Below are positions 42,129-52,749 of a DNA stretch of 64,000 nucleotides, piece by piece. Below the pieces are notes generated by a model, which saw nothing but the letters and a program-made list of their open reading frames with translations, was not told the DNA's origin and did not search any database. The stretch comes from Dicyema japonicum. Lineage: Eukaryota; Dicyemida; Rhombozoa; Dicyemidae. The position numbers and the translations under genes are program-made. Position 1 is the stretch's first letter. Each line of letters begins with the position of its first letter. The stretch covers positions 251,583 to 315,582 of the forward strand of contig RDEW01000036.1 of the NCBI GenBank assembly GCA_011109175.1, given 5' to 3'.

Positions 42129-43369
42129 TATTTTGGACTTTCTTGAATCGGAAATTGAAGAGGAATAAGCAAGATCAATTTCAGAAAATGAGAAATATAT
42201 CTATTATTTAAATTGGATTTTTGCTAAGTTGAATGAAATTTCCTTGAAATTGCAGAGAAATTTTGTAACTATGTTTGACGTCAGAGTTACAATAATTACA
42301 TTTTGTGAAAAGTTAAAGAATTATAGAAATAACTTTGAACCAGGAAAATACAATTTCTATATCCAGAATGTGAAGCATTTAATTTGATATAAAAATTTTT
42401 GTTGACCATCTAATTAATTTGGAAAAGGAAATGACAATCAGATTTGAAGACGTGATTAATATGGAAATACCAAGATGGATGATAAATTTTTTTTGACTAG
42501 CACTGTAGAGGCGCAAATGGATTTGCAAGATGAATTTATTGGTATTTTTATCATTATTATTTTTATAGAAATTAAATATAATTATTCTTACAAGATTTTG
42601 TTTGAAAACCAGGATTTGTCTACCTTTTGGCGAAAAAAGGAATTTAAAGACAAATATCCAAAGATTTGGGAACAAATAATTAAAATTTTATTATGTTTTC
42701 CGACGACATATCTTGTGGAATCAGGATTCAGCGTAGTAAACAGGATATTGAGCGATGAACGTAACAAGCTTGATATCTGCTCGCGAGGAGATGTCAGATT
42801 ATTTTTAACACGCTTGGACCCTGATATTCAGAAACTAATTAAAATGCATGAAAACCAAGGCTCTCATTACATAGTTAAAAAAAGATTTTAAGTCCATTAA
42901 TTAAATTAAAAGAATTAAATAAGTCTTTGTTTCTTTGGTACACGAAATAACTTGGTTTGGTACACTGACTTTTTTTTGGTACACCAAAAAAAGGTTGAGA
43001 ATTACTGCTATAAATCATCTATAAAATCTAGGACCGAATGGATTTTTTGCTTTAACTAATTTAATCAAACATTCAGTTAATCAGTACCTATGCTCTGGAA
43101 GAAATCCACAATAATTCCTATTTTGAAGCCTACTCGCGATCCTTCTCATCGTCCTATTTCGATTTGTTTGTTGTCTCAAAAACTGCAGAAAGAAAGTCGA
43201 ATTCCAAAATGGGTTACGTGATTATCATTCGACTACAACCCATCAACTGACTCAATTTAGTTATGATGGATTTAATAATAAACCTCCCGAACTAACAATT
43301 GATATCAAAAATGCTTTTGACGGAATATCGAGACACGTTCTGAGCAGGAAAATCATGGCTACTTATACA

Positions 43370-44930
43370 TGTTATGTTATGTTGTCCAATTAAATCGTGT
43401 CCGACCCTTGGAGATCTCATGAACGAGTTTCCTACACTCTCCCCGATCCGTCGCAATTTGGAGTAGCCTTGATATAGGCATTCCCGTGACGTCTTCCACC
43501 GTGGATAGCCACCGAGTCCTCGGTTGACCAGGTCTTCTCTTCCCAGTAATATTGCTCAGTATAATGGTTCTTTACAGTGAATCAGAGCGGACAACAAGCC
43601 CAAAGAACGCCAATCTGTGTTTTACGATTCTACCTTCTACCGAAATGTCCGTCTCTACCCGTTTGAGTACATCGATGTTTGTTATTTTGGAAGTCCTCCT
43701 CCAGCACCACAGCTCAAAAACATCAATTTCCGCCTTTTTCAGTATCCATGATTCTGCGCCGTATAGAAAAACCGGGAACACGATTGCATTAACCAGTTTG
43801 CATTTGGTCCTAAAGCAAATATCTTTGCTTTACCAAATTCTATTCATTCTCTGGAAGGTGTCTCGTCTCATGGTAATTCGCCTCTTGATTTCCAAGCCTC
43901 CGTCACCATTCCGATAAATTAGACATCCCAGAAAGACAACATTATTGCAACTCTATTTTCTCATTCCCAATTTTTAGTTCCATTATTCCATTATTAGCAG
44001 TCGTCATAATTTTGGTCTTCTTGATATTTAGAAATAAACCAAAGACGGCGCTCTCTTCTCTGAATCTTAGAATCAACTCCCTGAGGCCATCTTCTGTTTC
44101 AGCCAGTAAAGTTGTATCGTCAGCATAGCGCAAATTATTGATGTTCCTGCCTCCAATTTTAATCCCGTTATTTGATACAGTATCCAATTTAGTCATGATC
44201 ATTTCGGAATAAATATTGAATAGGATGGGAGATAATAAGCATCCTTGTCTTACTCCTTTACAAATTTGGAACCAATCGGTATCTCCATAAACTGTTCTAA
44301 CAATAGCTTCTTGATCCTTATAAAGAGATTTGATAAGCAATATCAGATGGGTATCGAATCCAAATTCTTTTAAAGCGGACCACAGCTTCGTCTTTTCCTG
44401 AATCTTGCTTGGACATCCGGTAGAATCATTTCGGCTTTTGCCATTAGACGATGTTGTATTATCTTTAGAAGTATTTTGCCGATGTGGGGAATTAAGGCTA
44501 TTGTACTATAGTTTGAACAGTCCTTGCTATCCCCTTTTTTCGGTATTGAAATAAATATAGATCTTTCCGTTAATTGCCGTGTAGCCCACACGTATTCCTC
44601 CTCAAGGATTTTATGCCCCTCACCCAACGTTGCTTCATTACACAGTTTCTGAATATAGCCGTTACGTATATTCTCTCCAACGATTTCGGATGTTCTGTTG
44701 GCTTAGCAATTCTACACCATTATTGTCCTTGATTTTGCCAATCATTTTCGTAAAGGGGGTTCGTAATCTTTTAGTTGTAAATACGCTTTCTAGTGTGACC
44801 TCTCTTATAGTCGTCTTCCATTTTTTTGCAGCGTACCTCCAGTAGTCTTCTTTATCCTTCCTGGCTGTTTTTTTGAATTCAGACTTAAGTAACGTTGCTT
44901 CCAATTAGATCGTAGGAGAGTTTGCTCATA
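43370..44930 (-). mobile_element. RTE-like LINE, 5'-truncated
   Basis: Minus strand: a pre-RT segment (44904-44662; RKDKEDYWRYAAKKWKTTI), RT (44627-43942; FISIPKKGDSKDCSNYSTIA, IPHIGKILLKIIQHRL, KGVRQGCLLSPILFNIYSEM, GRNINNLRYADDTTLLAETE) and a C-terminus ending FLYGAESWILKKAEIDVFEL, RGRIVKHRLAFFG and a KRRPGQPRTRWL segment (about 43480-43550). The 3' tail is a short ACATAACATAACATG repeat near 43370, a usual RTE feature. It inserted into the RT of the plus-strand family B LINE. Confidence 0.8.
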
Positions 44931-45989
44931 AGATTTTTGGCATTTAAATACAGGGTAGTTTGCCAGGTCTTTCCCCATGAAAAACTTTTATATTGGGATA
45001 AGTTTCAGAGAATGTATAAACACCACTTATGCATAAGATATCATAATTGCCTTTTACCATTTCGACCTAACTGTTGCTTCTATGGTCCAGCAAGATAATA
45101 TTGACGAAATTTCATTTTGGATGGACCAAAATCTCCTCACCCATTCTAATGAAAAGTCATCAATGATGCTTTCACTACAGACTGTCGTAAATTCAACTTG
45201 GAACCAATGTTATTAATGAACAACGTTCTCTTCTGTGGTTAAAAACCCTAAAATACTTGATGTGATATTTAATACTTTCTTGTCATTTTCAAAACATGTC
45301 TCTTCTGTATGTGAAAAATCTCACAAGAAACTCAATGTAATCCGGGCCGTGGCGGGTACGTCATTTGGCCAGAGCAAAGATAGCTTGACCACTATCAGAA
45401 CAACGATGAACTATGCTATTCCTGCCTGGGGTCTCTGTTTATCAGTAACAAACGTAGAAACAATACTAACGACTAAAAAACTCTGCTCCAGCTCAATGCA
45501 TTTGGGTCTCCACAAAGTAAAGGAGAATTATTCCTACTTTTGGTGATCAAATTCGGATTCTAAAAACCATCCCAGAGACCGAGTCCTCTCAGTCACGAAA
45601 GCAAACAATCCATCCACGATTCTATCTATTGTTTAAGTAGCTTACACCATCTATTGTTTAGTGAGAGTATTCCATCTATTGTTTAGGGAGCAAAGCTTCC
45701 CTACCGTGGGAAGTTCGCATCTAATTGGCGCGCATTTGAATTTACACTCGTATCTGTACAGGATTATACAATGTCCTCTCCACTATGCCCATCATGCTTT
45801 CATTGGATCTACCTTGCTTAGGAGACGCCCAATGCCTGGCCGGCATCAAGAGGATCCACTATTTTTCCCCAGGGACAATCTCGTTACCTAGAGACAAGTT
45901 TGAAATGCTGGAACGAATCAGGATCAAGGACTTATTACTATTATTACCCCCAGGATCACTGGGTCAAAGAGAAAGAAATCAAAGTTCTC

Positions 45990-48900
45990 ATCTAACTAAG
46001 TGATCCCAGAACGACAAGGGAGAGGACGAGTCCGGCGGGGTCGAGAATCCTGAACAGCTCGTCTCATTGGACTGTGTGATTGTGGATATTTCGATAGTGT
46101 ATGGAATAGAGGGCAGCTCGGTAAACTAGCCTCCTTTAAGAGTTTCCGTTGTAATTCGATTAAGAAATTTTCAATGGGCTGGATTTTGTGTTCTGGTCCA
46201 ATTATCCTTATTGCACTCTCCTCGATTGCGGAAAGTTTCAATGAGGAAGATCCTGAAATATGCATTGCCCATGAAGGACTTGCATACGTCATCGTTGGTC
46301 GGATAAATTGTTCATAAATCGTGGCAAGGCCACCAGGATGAAGGAGTTAGTTATTATTATTATTAGCACTTTCATCACTTTCACGAGAGCCATAATATTT
46401 ATAGCCCCGCATGTGCAGCAAAAATATAAGAGAATTAGTTAGGTTGTTCCAAGCTCTTCTGTTCTTTGCTAGGTCCCTCAGTGAGTCCAGATCGTCACCA
46501 TATGCCAATGTTTTCTTCACGGCTTTCAGATCGTTTTGTAGAACGACCGGGAGGGTAGTTTTCGGTTTTCCACGAAAGCATTTTACATTGGAGGAGTAGT
46601 AATCTTCCATTGCGATATTCGGAGGGGATATCGGGTCCAACCTCAGGACGTGTCCAAAAAGTCTCCAACGAGAGCTAATGATCTAGTGGCTTAATGGTAT
46701 ACAGTCACACTTATTGTACAGTCCATTCCGCGAGATCTTGGATGGCCAGGACATTCCAGTTATGTTTCTTAGATGATTCTTGTGAAATGAGTCTAGCCTC
46801 TCCAATTCCTCTTTAGAGGTGACCCAGGTTCCAGAGTTGTATAGTAGAATTGGTTCGATGAAAGTGTCGTATAACATAATCCTTTGTTTATGTTATATCC
46901 TTTCCGTTTTAGCCAAAAATTTTTCAGCCTTTGTAATGCCGCATTTGCCAATGTTTTTCTCCGTATGATGTCTTCGCTATCTCCTAGTAGAGAGCCAAGT
47001 TTCTTTATGTGTCTCCATTTTTCTTCGAGTGAGTTGTTCATTCGTCTTATCTCCCCGTTCTGTTTTTTCCTTGTTCACGGTGAGAAACCATTTCTCATGT
47101 ATATATGGTGCTTTTTCTAGTACATGCTCCAGGAGTTCTTTGTCTTCAGAAATTATGTCGACATCATCAGCATAAATCACTTCTTCTATTTTTCCTTGGT
47201 ATAATGGTCTCAGTTCCCTCATAGCGGCCTCCAAGTATATTGTGAATAGTAAGGGAAGTCTTCTTGAGGAGTGCCTGTGTTTGTTTCAAATTTTCTTGAG
47301 TAGGTTTTTCCAACTCTCACAAGGAGTTCTGTGTTAAATAGAAGGATTTGAATTCAATATCGGTCTGATGATAGAATTCTTCCAAATCTTGGGAATAATA
47401 TTATAGTTAATGGACAGGTTTTATATATGCGTGAGGTAGCTAATTGCGTAGTGGCTTAAGTGTTTTATGTGAATCGAAGATACTTTGTCAGGCCCGCACG
47501 CCCGTGAGCTCTTTAATCTGGTGATCACATCCAAGACTTGGTCATCTGTGAATAGTTCGTGGTAAGGTTCCTTCTTCGGTTTATGGGCACGCACCTTAAT
47601 GTCCAGGTGTTTCGAGAATGGTTTGAAGCTAATTCCAGCGTGATGTTTCATAAGGGTGTTAGGATGTAAGTGGCATAAGTGTTCAGGAGAAGACTTTCCG
47701 GTTCCGTCTGCATCCTCCAGCTCCGACTTGACTTGTTTAAGAGTTTTCCAGAAATGTCGGGATGTACTTTTCCTGTCGAAGTGGTTAACTAGATGCTGCC
47801 ATCTCTTGTCCTTGTGTTCTTTTATGCTCTGACAGATCCTTTTATTCAGTTGTCTGAGGGCTGTCAAAGACTTCATGTCCAACAGATGGCATCTCTTCAG
47901 CCGGTCTCTTTGTTTTATAAGACTTATTGTATAAGAGCTGAGGGTAGGAATAAACTTCTTGTATGACGATATAGGAATAAAAATATGGTCAGCTATCTGA
48001 ATGGCAGCGCTGATAATTTCTGCTGCGGCCTCATCAATAGAGCGTATTGGGAGGATATTCTCTGGGCCAAGAATTTATCCACAAGGTTACTGAAACCAGA
48101 CCAGTCAACCTTCGTATAATCCTTGAATCTTTTTGATTCCGCCGGACGTCTCCTGTATCGTCGAAGACCTCTCAGTTTTAGAAGGATTGGATTATGGTCA
48201 CTGGAGAAGCCGTAAAAGACGTTCCAGGAAATGAGTCCAGCCAGAGAAGGTGAGCATAGTGTTAAGTCGGGGGATGTGCAGCTATCAGTCATCCTTAATG
48301 GGGTCCTCGTATGTGAGTTATGGTTGTTCAGTATAATCAGGTCAGGGAGATAATTTGCAATGAGTTCTCCTCGGTTATCAGAAGATTGGGAAGTGAGCCA
48401 AACTGGATGTCGTGCATTAAGATCCCCACATAACAGTAAATTTTTCAATGTTGAAATGCGTGATAAATCGACGGACACGATCCTTGAGGAGGAATATATA
48501 TATTAGCCAAATGGATCCAAAAGGACGGGAATAACTCGATTTTGACAGTAATCTGCTCCAAAGTCTTGTCGGAGCCAAGAAGCTCTGAGGTTCGTTGAGT
48601 TGTATCCATAAAAGGAATATCGTTCTTTAAAATAGTAAGTAGTCCTCCTCCGCGTCCTCCCTGACGATCTTTACGGATCACTGTGTATCCGGGAAAAGAG
48701 GGTGTTGGTATGGAGGGAGATAGCTTGGACTCCTGTATTAAAGCGAGGTCAGCCTCATTTTCGCGGAGGAGTGCCCGGAGTTTAAAGATTTTCTTCCTGA
48801 TCCCATTCGTATTCAGTTGTATAATTGTAAAACCTCTTCATGGACCAGGATTGGTTTCGACGTCCCCACATAGAAGAATCAAAAGTCTGGATAAATGGGG

Positions 48901-49030
48901 ACACCAGACAGGGTCGAAGACACAAAAGATGAGAGGACCACCGGACGGTGGGGAGAAGCTGTTGGCTCTTTTCGTTCCATTTTGGAATGGGTGACACCGT
49001 TTCTGGTGAGCCACATGACACCATTCAAAT
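45990..49030 (-). mobile_element. Jockey-like LINE (family B, copy 5), split by a family A LINE
   Basis: Minus strand: a 5' leader with GTCATGTGG (about 49010), an endonuclease (48990-47993; LALIQESKLS, VIRKDRQGGRGGGLLTILKN, LANIYIPPQGS, LLLCGDLNARHPVWL, SDHNPILLKLRGL), a linker and the RT start (47882-47350; SSRACGPDKVSSIHIKHLS, KIWKNSIIRPIL). The C-terminal part follows at 46320-45996 (MTYASPSWAMHISGSSSLKL). Most of the RT core is absent. A truncated family A LINE occupies 46336-47345. The 3' end (about 45910-46000) reads ATCACTTAGTTAGATGAG on the minus strand. Confidence 0.75.
46336..47345 (-). mobile_element. APE-type LINE (family A, copy 2), 5'-truncated
   Basis: Minus strand: NTELLVRVGKTYSRKF, TNTGTPQ, MRELRPLYQGKIEEVIYADD (47234 region, catalytic YADD), then LGSLLGDSEDIIRRKTLANA, ALQRLKNFWLKRKG, PILLYNSGTWVTSKEELERL. 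The tail domain has VLRLDPISPPNIAMEDYYSS and CFRGKPKTTLPVVLQNDLKA. The 3' end shows GCTCTCGTGAAAG and a TAATAATAATAA run at 46345. It lies inside family B copy 5. Confidence 0.8.
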
Positions 49031-49047
49031 ACCAGTTAGTTGGAATA

Positions 49048-51038
49048 TTATTATTATTATTACAGCACTTATCGCCTTGCCATAATAGTTATAGCAAAGC
49101 ATGTGCAATACAAGAAACAATGTTATTAGTTAGCCTCTTCCATCCTCCACGGTTACACGCAGTCGATCTCAGCATGTCCAGATCGTCTCCCGTCTTTAGG
49201 CATTTCTTCATCCTTTGGAGGTCTTTGTGCAGCATGATAGGTAGGGTCATCCTTGGTCTGCCACGGAAGCATTTGCCCTCGAACATGAAATGGTCCTCCA
49301 TCGCCACATTAGCCGGGGCAGTAAGATCCATGCGTAGTACGTGACCAAACAGTCTCCACCGGGCGTCAGTGATTTCCAGGCTTAGAGGCCTACTCTTGCA
49401 TTTTTTGTAAATACCGGTATTCGAGATTCTGGCTGGCCACTGCATGCCAAATAATACTCTAAGCTGTTTTCTGTGGAACCCATCGAGAGCCATTGATTCC
49501 GCAACTGTACAGGCCCAAGTACCAGCATTGTATGTCAGTATCGGTTTCACAAGTGCATTTTACATGCGTATCCGCAGATTGACATCTAGTCCTTTCAGCC
49601 ATCCCTTTTTGAGTTTTCGCATTGCTACTCCTGCAAGTGTTTTCCTTTTGATGATGTCTTCTGTGTCCCCCAGTAGGGATCCAAGCTTATTAACATGTCG
49701 CCAACGTTCATTAAGGATGTTGTCCATTCTTTTGATTTCCGTGATTTCCGTTTTGGCCCGGTTAACGATGAGGAACCATTCCCCCAGTTTGTCCGGTGCA
49801 TTTTCCAGCAGATGTGTGAGAGCTTCTGTATCCTCGGATATAAAATCCACATCATCCGCGTATACGACTTCGTTTATTTTTCCTTCATAGCAAGTTCTTA
49901 GATCCTTTAGTGCAGCTTCGAGATATATCACAAATAGTAAGGGGGAGAGGGAGTCTCCCTGAGGAGTGCCGATTGTAGTTTTGAATGGTCGGGATAGAGT
50001 TCTCCCAATTCGGACTGACAGTTCAGTACTTGAGAGAAGTACTCTGATTATCCGTAGCAATGATTGGTCCACAAATTGATGAAGGACAACCATTAGCTTG
50101 TGTCGGCTAATGGTGTCGAAAGCTCTTGACATATCGATCCCCAGGATGGTCGTGGCATTTTTGTATCTTTGAGCCGTTGCACACCGCCACCTGTGGCTCC
50201 ACAGAATGTCCGCTGTCGACCTTCCTTCACGAAATCCACTATGGCATGCTGATAGGTAATTTCCTGCAGGATGTTTTAAGCGGTCCAAAGCAACAGATGC
50301 AAGAACTTTTCGTAATGTGTTTAACAATATGACTGGGCGTAGGCTTTCTAGTGGTCCCTTTGGTTTGTTAGGCTTTTGTATAGGTATCAATGTCCCTTTC
50401 CCCAGTGGTAGGACAGAGTTGGATGTAAACATTCCATTTAACAATGTCGCAATGGTTTCGAATAGACGCATAGGTCCATATTTCAGCAGTTCGGGAGGGA
50501 TGTTGTCTGGTCCAGCGCTCCTGTGATTCTTTAGCTTACTGCACGCACTCTGAACTTCCTTAGATGTGATAATTGTTTCCAGCATCCGCGGTTCTCCGAT
50601 GAAAGGGGCCAGTTCTTGGCCGTTCGCATTGAACAGTTTTTCAAAATGGGCAGCAATCAATTCGATCTGTTCGTCTGGTTTTAAGATAAGTTTCCCCTTC
50701 CCATCCATAACATGTACTGTCGCTTTTTTCTTTCCTCGCATTAGTCGGACTGCAGCGAACATTTGTGCATTGTCCTTTAGTTGCTCCAGCTCTCTAAGAT
50801 GTGATAGGAAGACATCCTTCGAGTGTTCATTATTAAGCTTCATGATTCTTCTCTTGATAATATTTCGTTCAGTTCGTAGTTTGTTTTTGATATGTATATC
50901 CGTCGTGTTTAGACTCTGTATCCATATTTCTCGTTGTTGTTTTGCCAGTAATAAGGAGTCTGGATGGCCAAGTGACATATTTCCGGTTGTCTGCCGTCTC
51001 ACTCCAAGGTGGGTGTTTGCGGCAAGGCAAATAATGCT
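49048..51038 (-). mobile_element. APE-type LINE (family A, copy 3), 5'-truncated, with target duplication
   Basis: A perfect 12-bp direct repeat TTAGTTGGAATA (49036-49047 and 51039-51050) flanks it. Endonuclease is missing; RT and the tail domain remain. The 3' tail ends in a TAATAATAATAAT run at about 49048. Its 5' side lies 86 bp upstream of the PYM start codon, so it may now be part of that promoter region. Of all LINE copies here it has the least damaged coding sequence. Confidence 0.9.
49560..51002 (-). CDS. Reverse transcriptase of family A LINE, intact 480-codon frame
   Basis: In order: a charged pre-RT region (KNKLRTERNIIKRRIMKLNN), LKNHRSAGPDNIPPELLKYG, GTLIPIQKPNKPKGPLESLR, PVILLNTLRKVLASVALDRL, GFREGRSTADILWSHRWRCA, ILGIDMSRAFDTISRHKLMV (first catalytic D), TTIGTPQGDSLSPLLFVIYL, NEVVYADDVDFISEDTEALT (YADD) and a thumb region to WLKGLDVNLRIRM. 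The downstream tail domain (49550-49089; FGHVLRMDLTAPANVAMEDH, CFRGRPRMTLPIMLHKDLQR) is separated by one frame change near 49555. Confidence 0.9.
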   Translation of the reverse strand: MRRQTTGNMSLGHPDSLLLAKQQREIWIQSLNTTDIHIKNKLRTERNIIKRRIMKLNNEHSKDVFLSHLRELEQLKDNAQMFAAVRLMRGKKKATVHVMDGKGKLILKPDEQIELIAAHFEKLFNANGQELAPFIGEPRMLETIITSKEVQSACSKLKNHRSAGPDNIPPELLKYGPMRLFETIATLLNGMFTSNSVLPLGKGTLIPIQKPNKPKGPLESLRPVILLNTLRKVLASVALDRLKHPAGNYLSACHSGFREGRSTADILWSHRWRCATAQRYKNATTILGIDMSRAFDTISRHKLMVVLHQFVDQSLLRIIRVLLSSTELSVRIGRTLSRPFKTTIGTPQGDSLSPLLFVIYLEAALKDLRTCYEGKINEVVYADDVDFISEDTEALTHLLENAPDKLGEWFLIVNRAKTEITEIKRMDNILNERWRHVNKLGSLLGDTEDIIKRKTLAGVAMRKLKKGWLKGLDVNLRIRM

Positions 51039-51124
51039 TTAGTTGGAATAATTTTAATTAATTTAATTTAATTTAAATAATAAATAATTATATTTAAAAA
51101 ATAATTGTCTTTTAATCCTTGTGG

Positions 51125-51654
51125 ATGCCGGAGAACATTTTCCGATCAAATTCAGGTAACTTTTACACAGTTCCCACTCAACGTCCTGACGGAACATGGC
51201 GTAAATCAGTAAGAGTAAAGGAAGGATACGTTCCCTCGGATCAAGCTCCACGGTATTTTGGATGTTGACCCATAGATATGAGAGTAGGTATAAAAAACAG
51301 GAAAGACTAAAAGTTGAAAGGAACAAAGTACAACCTGGTTCAGAAGAGTACTGCAAGATGCTCAAGGACGAAGAGATCGAGGGACTGTCTGACGCAATGA
51401 GGGACATAAACATTTCACGTGAGGTGATAACACAAAGTACGTTAAATTACCTCGAAAAGCCATTGCAGAATCGTTTCAAAAATCTGTTACAAAAAATCTC
51501 TAATATTGAAAAACTCGAAAAGCTAGACAGGGATTCATTGCTTCCTTCTCAAATCGAGTCCATACACAGAAAGAAGGAGTTCATTAGGGAAACCCAGTCT
51601 ATTAAGGCTCAGGCAATAATGAAAAGAAATGCTGATTTGTTGAATAAATCTTAA
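51125..51654 (+). CDS. PYM1: PYM (partner of Y14 and Mago), one 23-nt intron
   Basis: Removes the exon junction complex from spliced mRNA by binding Mago-Y14 and the ribosome. The N-terminus MPENIFRSNSGNFYTVPTQR, then PDGTWRKSVRVKEGYVPSD, is the diagnostic Mago-Y14-binding segment. A 23-nt intron (51253-51275) splits APR, after which YESRYKKQERLKVERNKVQP follows in frame, matching the family's conserved YENKY-type block. The C-terminus (LQNRFKNLLQKISNIEKLEK, ESIHRKKEFIRETQSI) is the charged helical part that binds the small ribosomal subunit in animals. The product of about 168 residues is shorter than in flies or humans (about 205). ATG 51125 is the first in frame. Confidence 0.9.
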
Positions 51655-51839
51655 ATTTTAATTTATTTTTTGTTAATATTTGAATGATATTTATTTGAAA
51701 TTCTTGGTTATTTTTTTATAAATGTAATACTGATCGGATAATTATAACTCACGAATAGTGTGTCTATGACTAAACACTCGGTTGGAAACGGTATCTGTTC
51801 ATTAACTCATGATATTTCTTCTTAATATCTCTGCAAATT

Positions 51840-52135
51840 CTATCCATCGAAATAGCCATTTGGAAATTTGTAAACAGATAAAAATTTTTACACTCATATT
51901 TTACAATAGCACGGAAAATTATTGAAAGAATTGTCGAAGAATGCCCAATTTTTAAGTTTTCTATTCCACTTAAAGTATAAAAATACTTATAGGTTTCCGA
52001 TTCTATACCCTGTGATTGCCAAAATACCTAATGAACGATTCCAAGCAGACCGTATAGATGTTAAAAATAATTCCAACAATGGCTATAAATGGAGGGCCTG
52101 TCCTGAGCTTCGATTATTTAAAAAACGACGCTGAG
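51840..52135 (+). mobile_element. Integrase fragment (KRBA2/Ginger-like)
   Basis: Plus strand: IIERIVEECPIFKF, PVIAKIPNERFQADRIDVKN and NSNNGYKW resemble the segment just before and at the first catalytic D of integrases of the KRBA2 type. The element at 57.5-60.4 kb has KPNERNQIDLIDLKRF at the same place. It breaks off after the first aspartate. Confidence 0.55.
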
Positions 52136-52171
52136 TCTCTTCTGGGACCTCCAATACCAGACTTGATGGGC

Positions 52172-52305
52172 ACGTGTTCTCAATTTGGTTAACCGATTGA
52201 TCTGCAGTTCTGCTGATTCGTCAGCCTGCATTTATTTTGCAAGTGTCCTTAATTCGGTTAATCAACTAATATGGTGTTCTGCTGATTCTTCATCAAGCAT
52301 GTGCT
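52172..52305. repeat. Imperfect tandem duplication of ~65 bp
   Basis: GTGTTCTCAATTTGGTTAA and GTTCTGCTGATTCGTCA are repeated about 65 bp later as GTGTCCTTAATTCGGTTAA and GTTCTGCTGATTCTTCA. No gene was seen between here and 52400. Confidence 0.65.
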
Positions 52306-52399
52306 TGGGAGACTTGAAATAAGTATTTTATTATTGTATTTGTAAGAATAAAAATATGTTTTATTTTATAAAGTAAAAATTAATAATTAATTATTAACG

Positions 52400-52510
52400 C
52401 AGCCATCCATTCAAAGAGGTCCCCGCAGACATTATCGACGTTGTGTTGCCTCCACGATTGCAACAGAAATCAACTGGAAAAGCCACCTGGTCTGTAAGAA
52501 ATGTGTTTAA
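52400..52510 (-). mobile_element. 3' end of family C LINE
   Basis: The plus-strand GACATTATCGACGTTG and CGATTGCAACAGAAATCAA are nearly identical to 63880-63935 and complementary to 55040-55085. This is the VAIVRGNATSIM C-terminus region of family C. Sequence from 52510 to 52750 shows nothing recognisable. Confidence 0.6.
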
Positions 52511-52749
52511 ATTAGCAGTTTAAAAAATCAAATTTTGATTTTTTACCCACGTGGGGTGTCTCCCATTGTCCTCCATCTCCGGGATCTTATATTACTGCCT
52601 AGAAATGATTAAAGTGGAAAGTTTCTGAAATTAGCATTTAATGTCACTCCACTTGACAGGATGATATTGATCGATATTTTCAGAAACTCAAATATTTTAT
52701 TTCACTAACTTTTTCGTAGATAGATATTTTCTGCGTGAAGAGAGAAGCA

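Larger units (their letters stand above)
40090..43012 (+). mobile_element. hAT transposon (ZBED/SCAND3-like), split by a pogo
   Basis: BED finger FCIICKNSLANSSMKLSRLT and HLRTRH (40190-40290), then DGLLASYKIAHIVAKNNATH, VVLQDMLGHNPSEILQVVRS, SNDTIRRRIDEMAESVEDNF, QKCPNLIHIHC. The C-terminal motif TTYLVESGFSVVNRILSDER is at 42695-42760, ending KKRF-stop at 42891. The right terminus, AAGGTTGAGAATTACTG, lies at about 42992-43008. The left terminus was not found. A pogo element (41208-42128) interrupts the transposase. Confidence 0.8.
39222..45900 (+). mobile_element. Jockey-like LINE (family B, copy 6), split by two insertions
   Basis: Plus-strand pieces in order: endonuclease (39223-39560; FTIVNVYIPPIY, ENLILCG), linker (about 39600-40090; FRRTLKKIHSKHPSPQS), RT start (43075-43360; PMLWKKSTIIPILKPTRD, PISICLLSQK, DIKNAFDGISRHVL), RT end (45080-45546; TVASMVQQDNIDEISFWMDQ, LDVIFNTFLSFSKHV, TIRTTMNYAIPAWGLCL) and C-terminal scraps to about 45.9 kb. 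The breaks coincide with a hAT (about 40.09-43.01) and an RTE-like LINE (about 43.37-44.93). Confidence 0.75.

Noticed and set aside
50566-51042. Long plus-strand frames at 49444-49890 and 50566-51042
   Set aside because: They mirror the intact family A reverse transcriptase on the minus strand, whose motifs are unmistakable.
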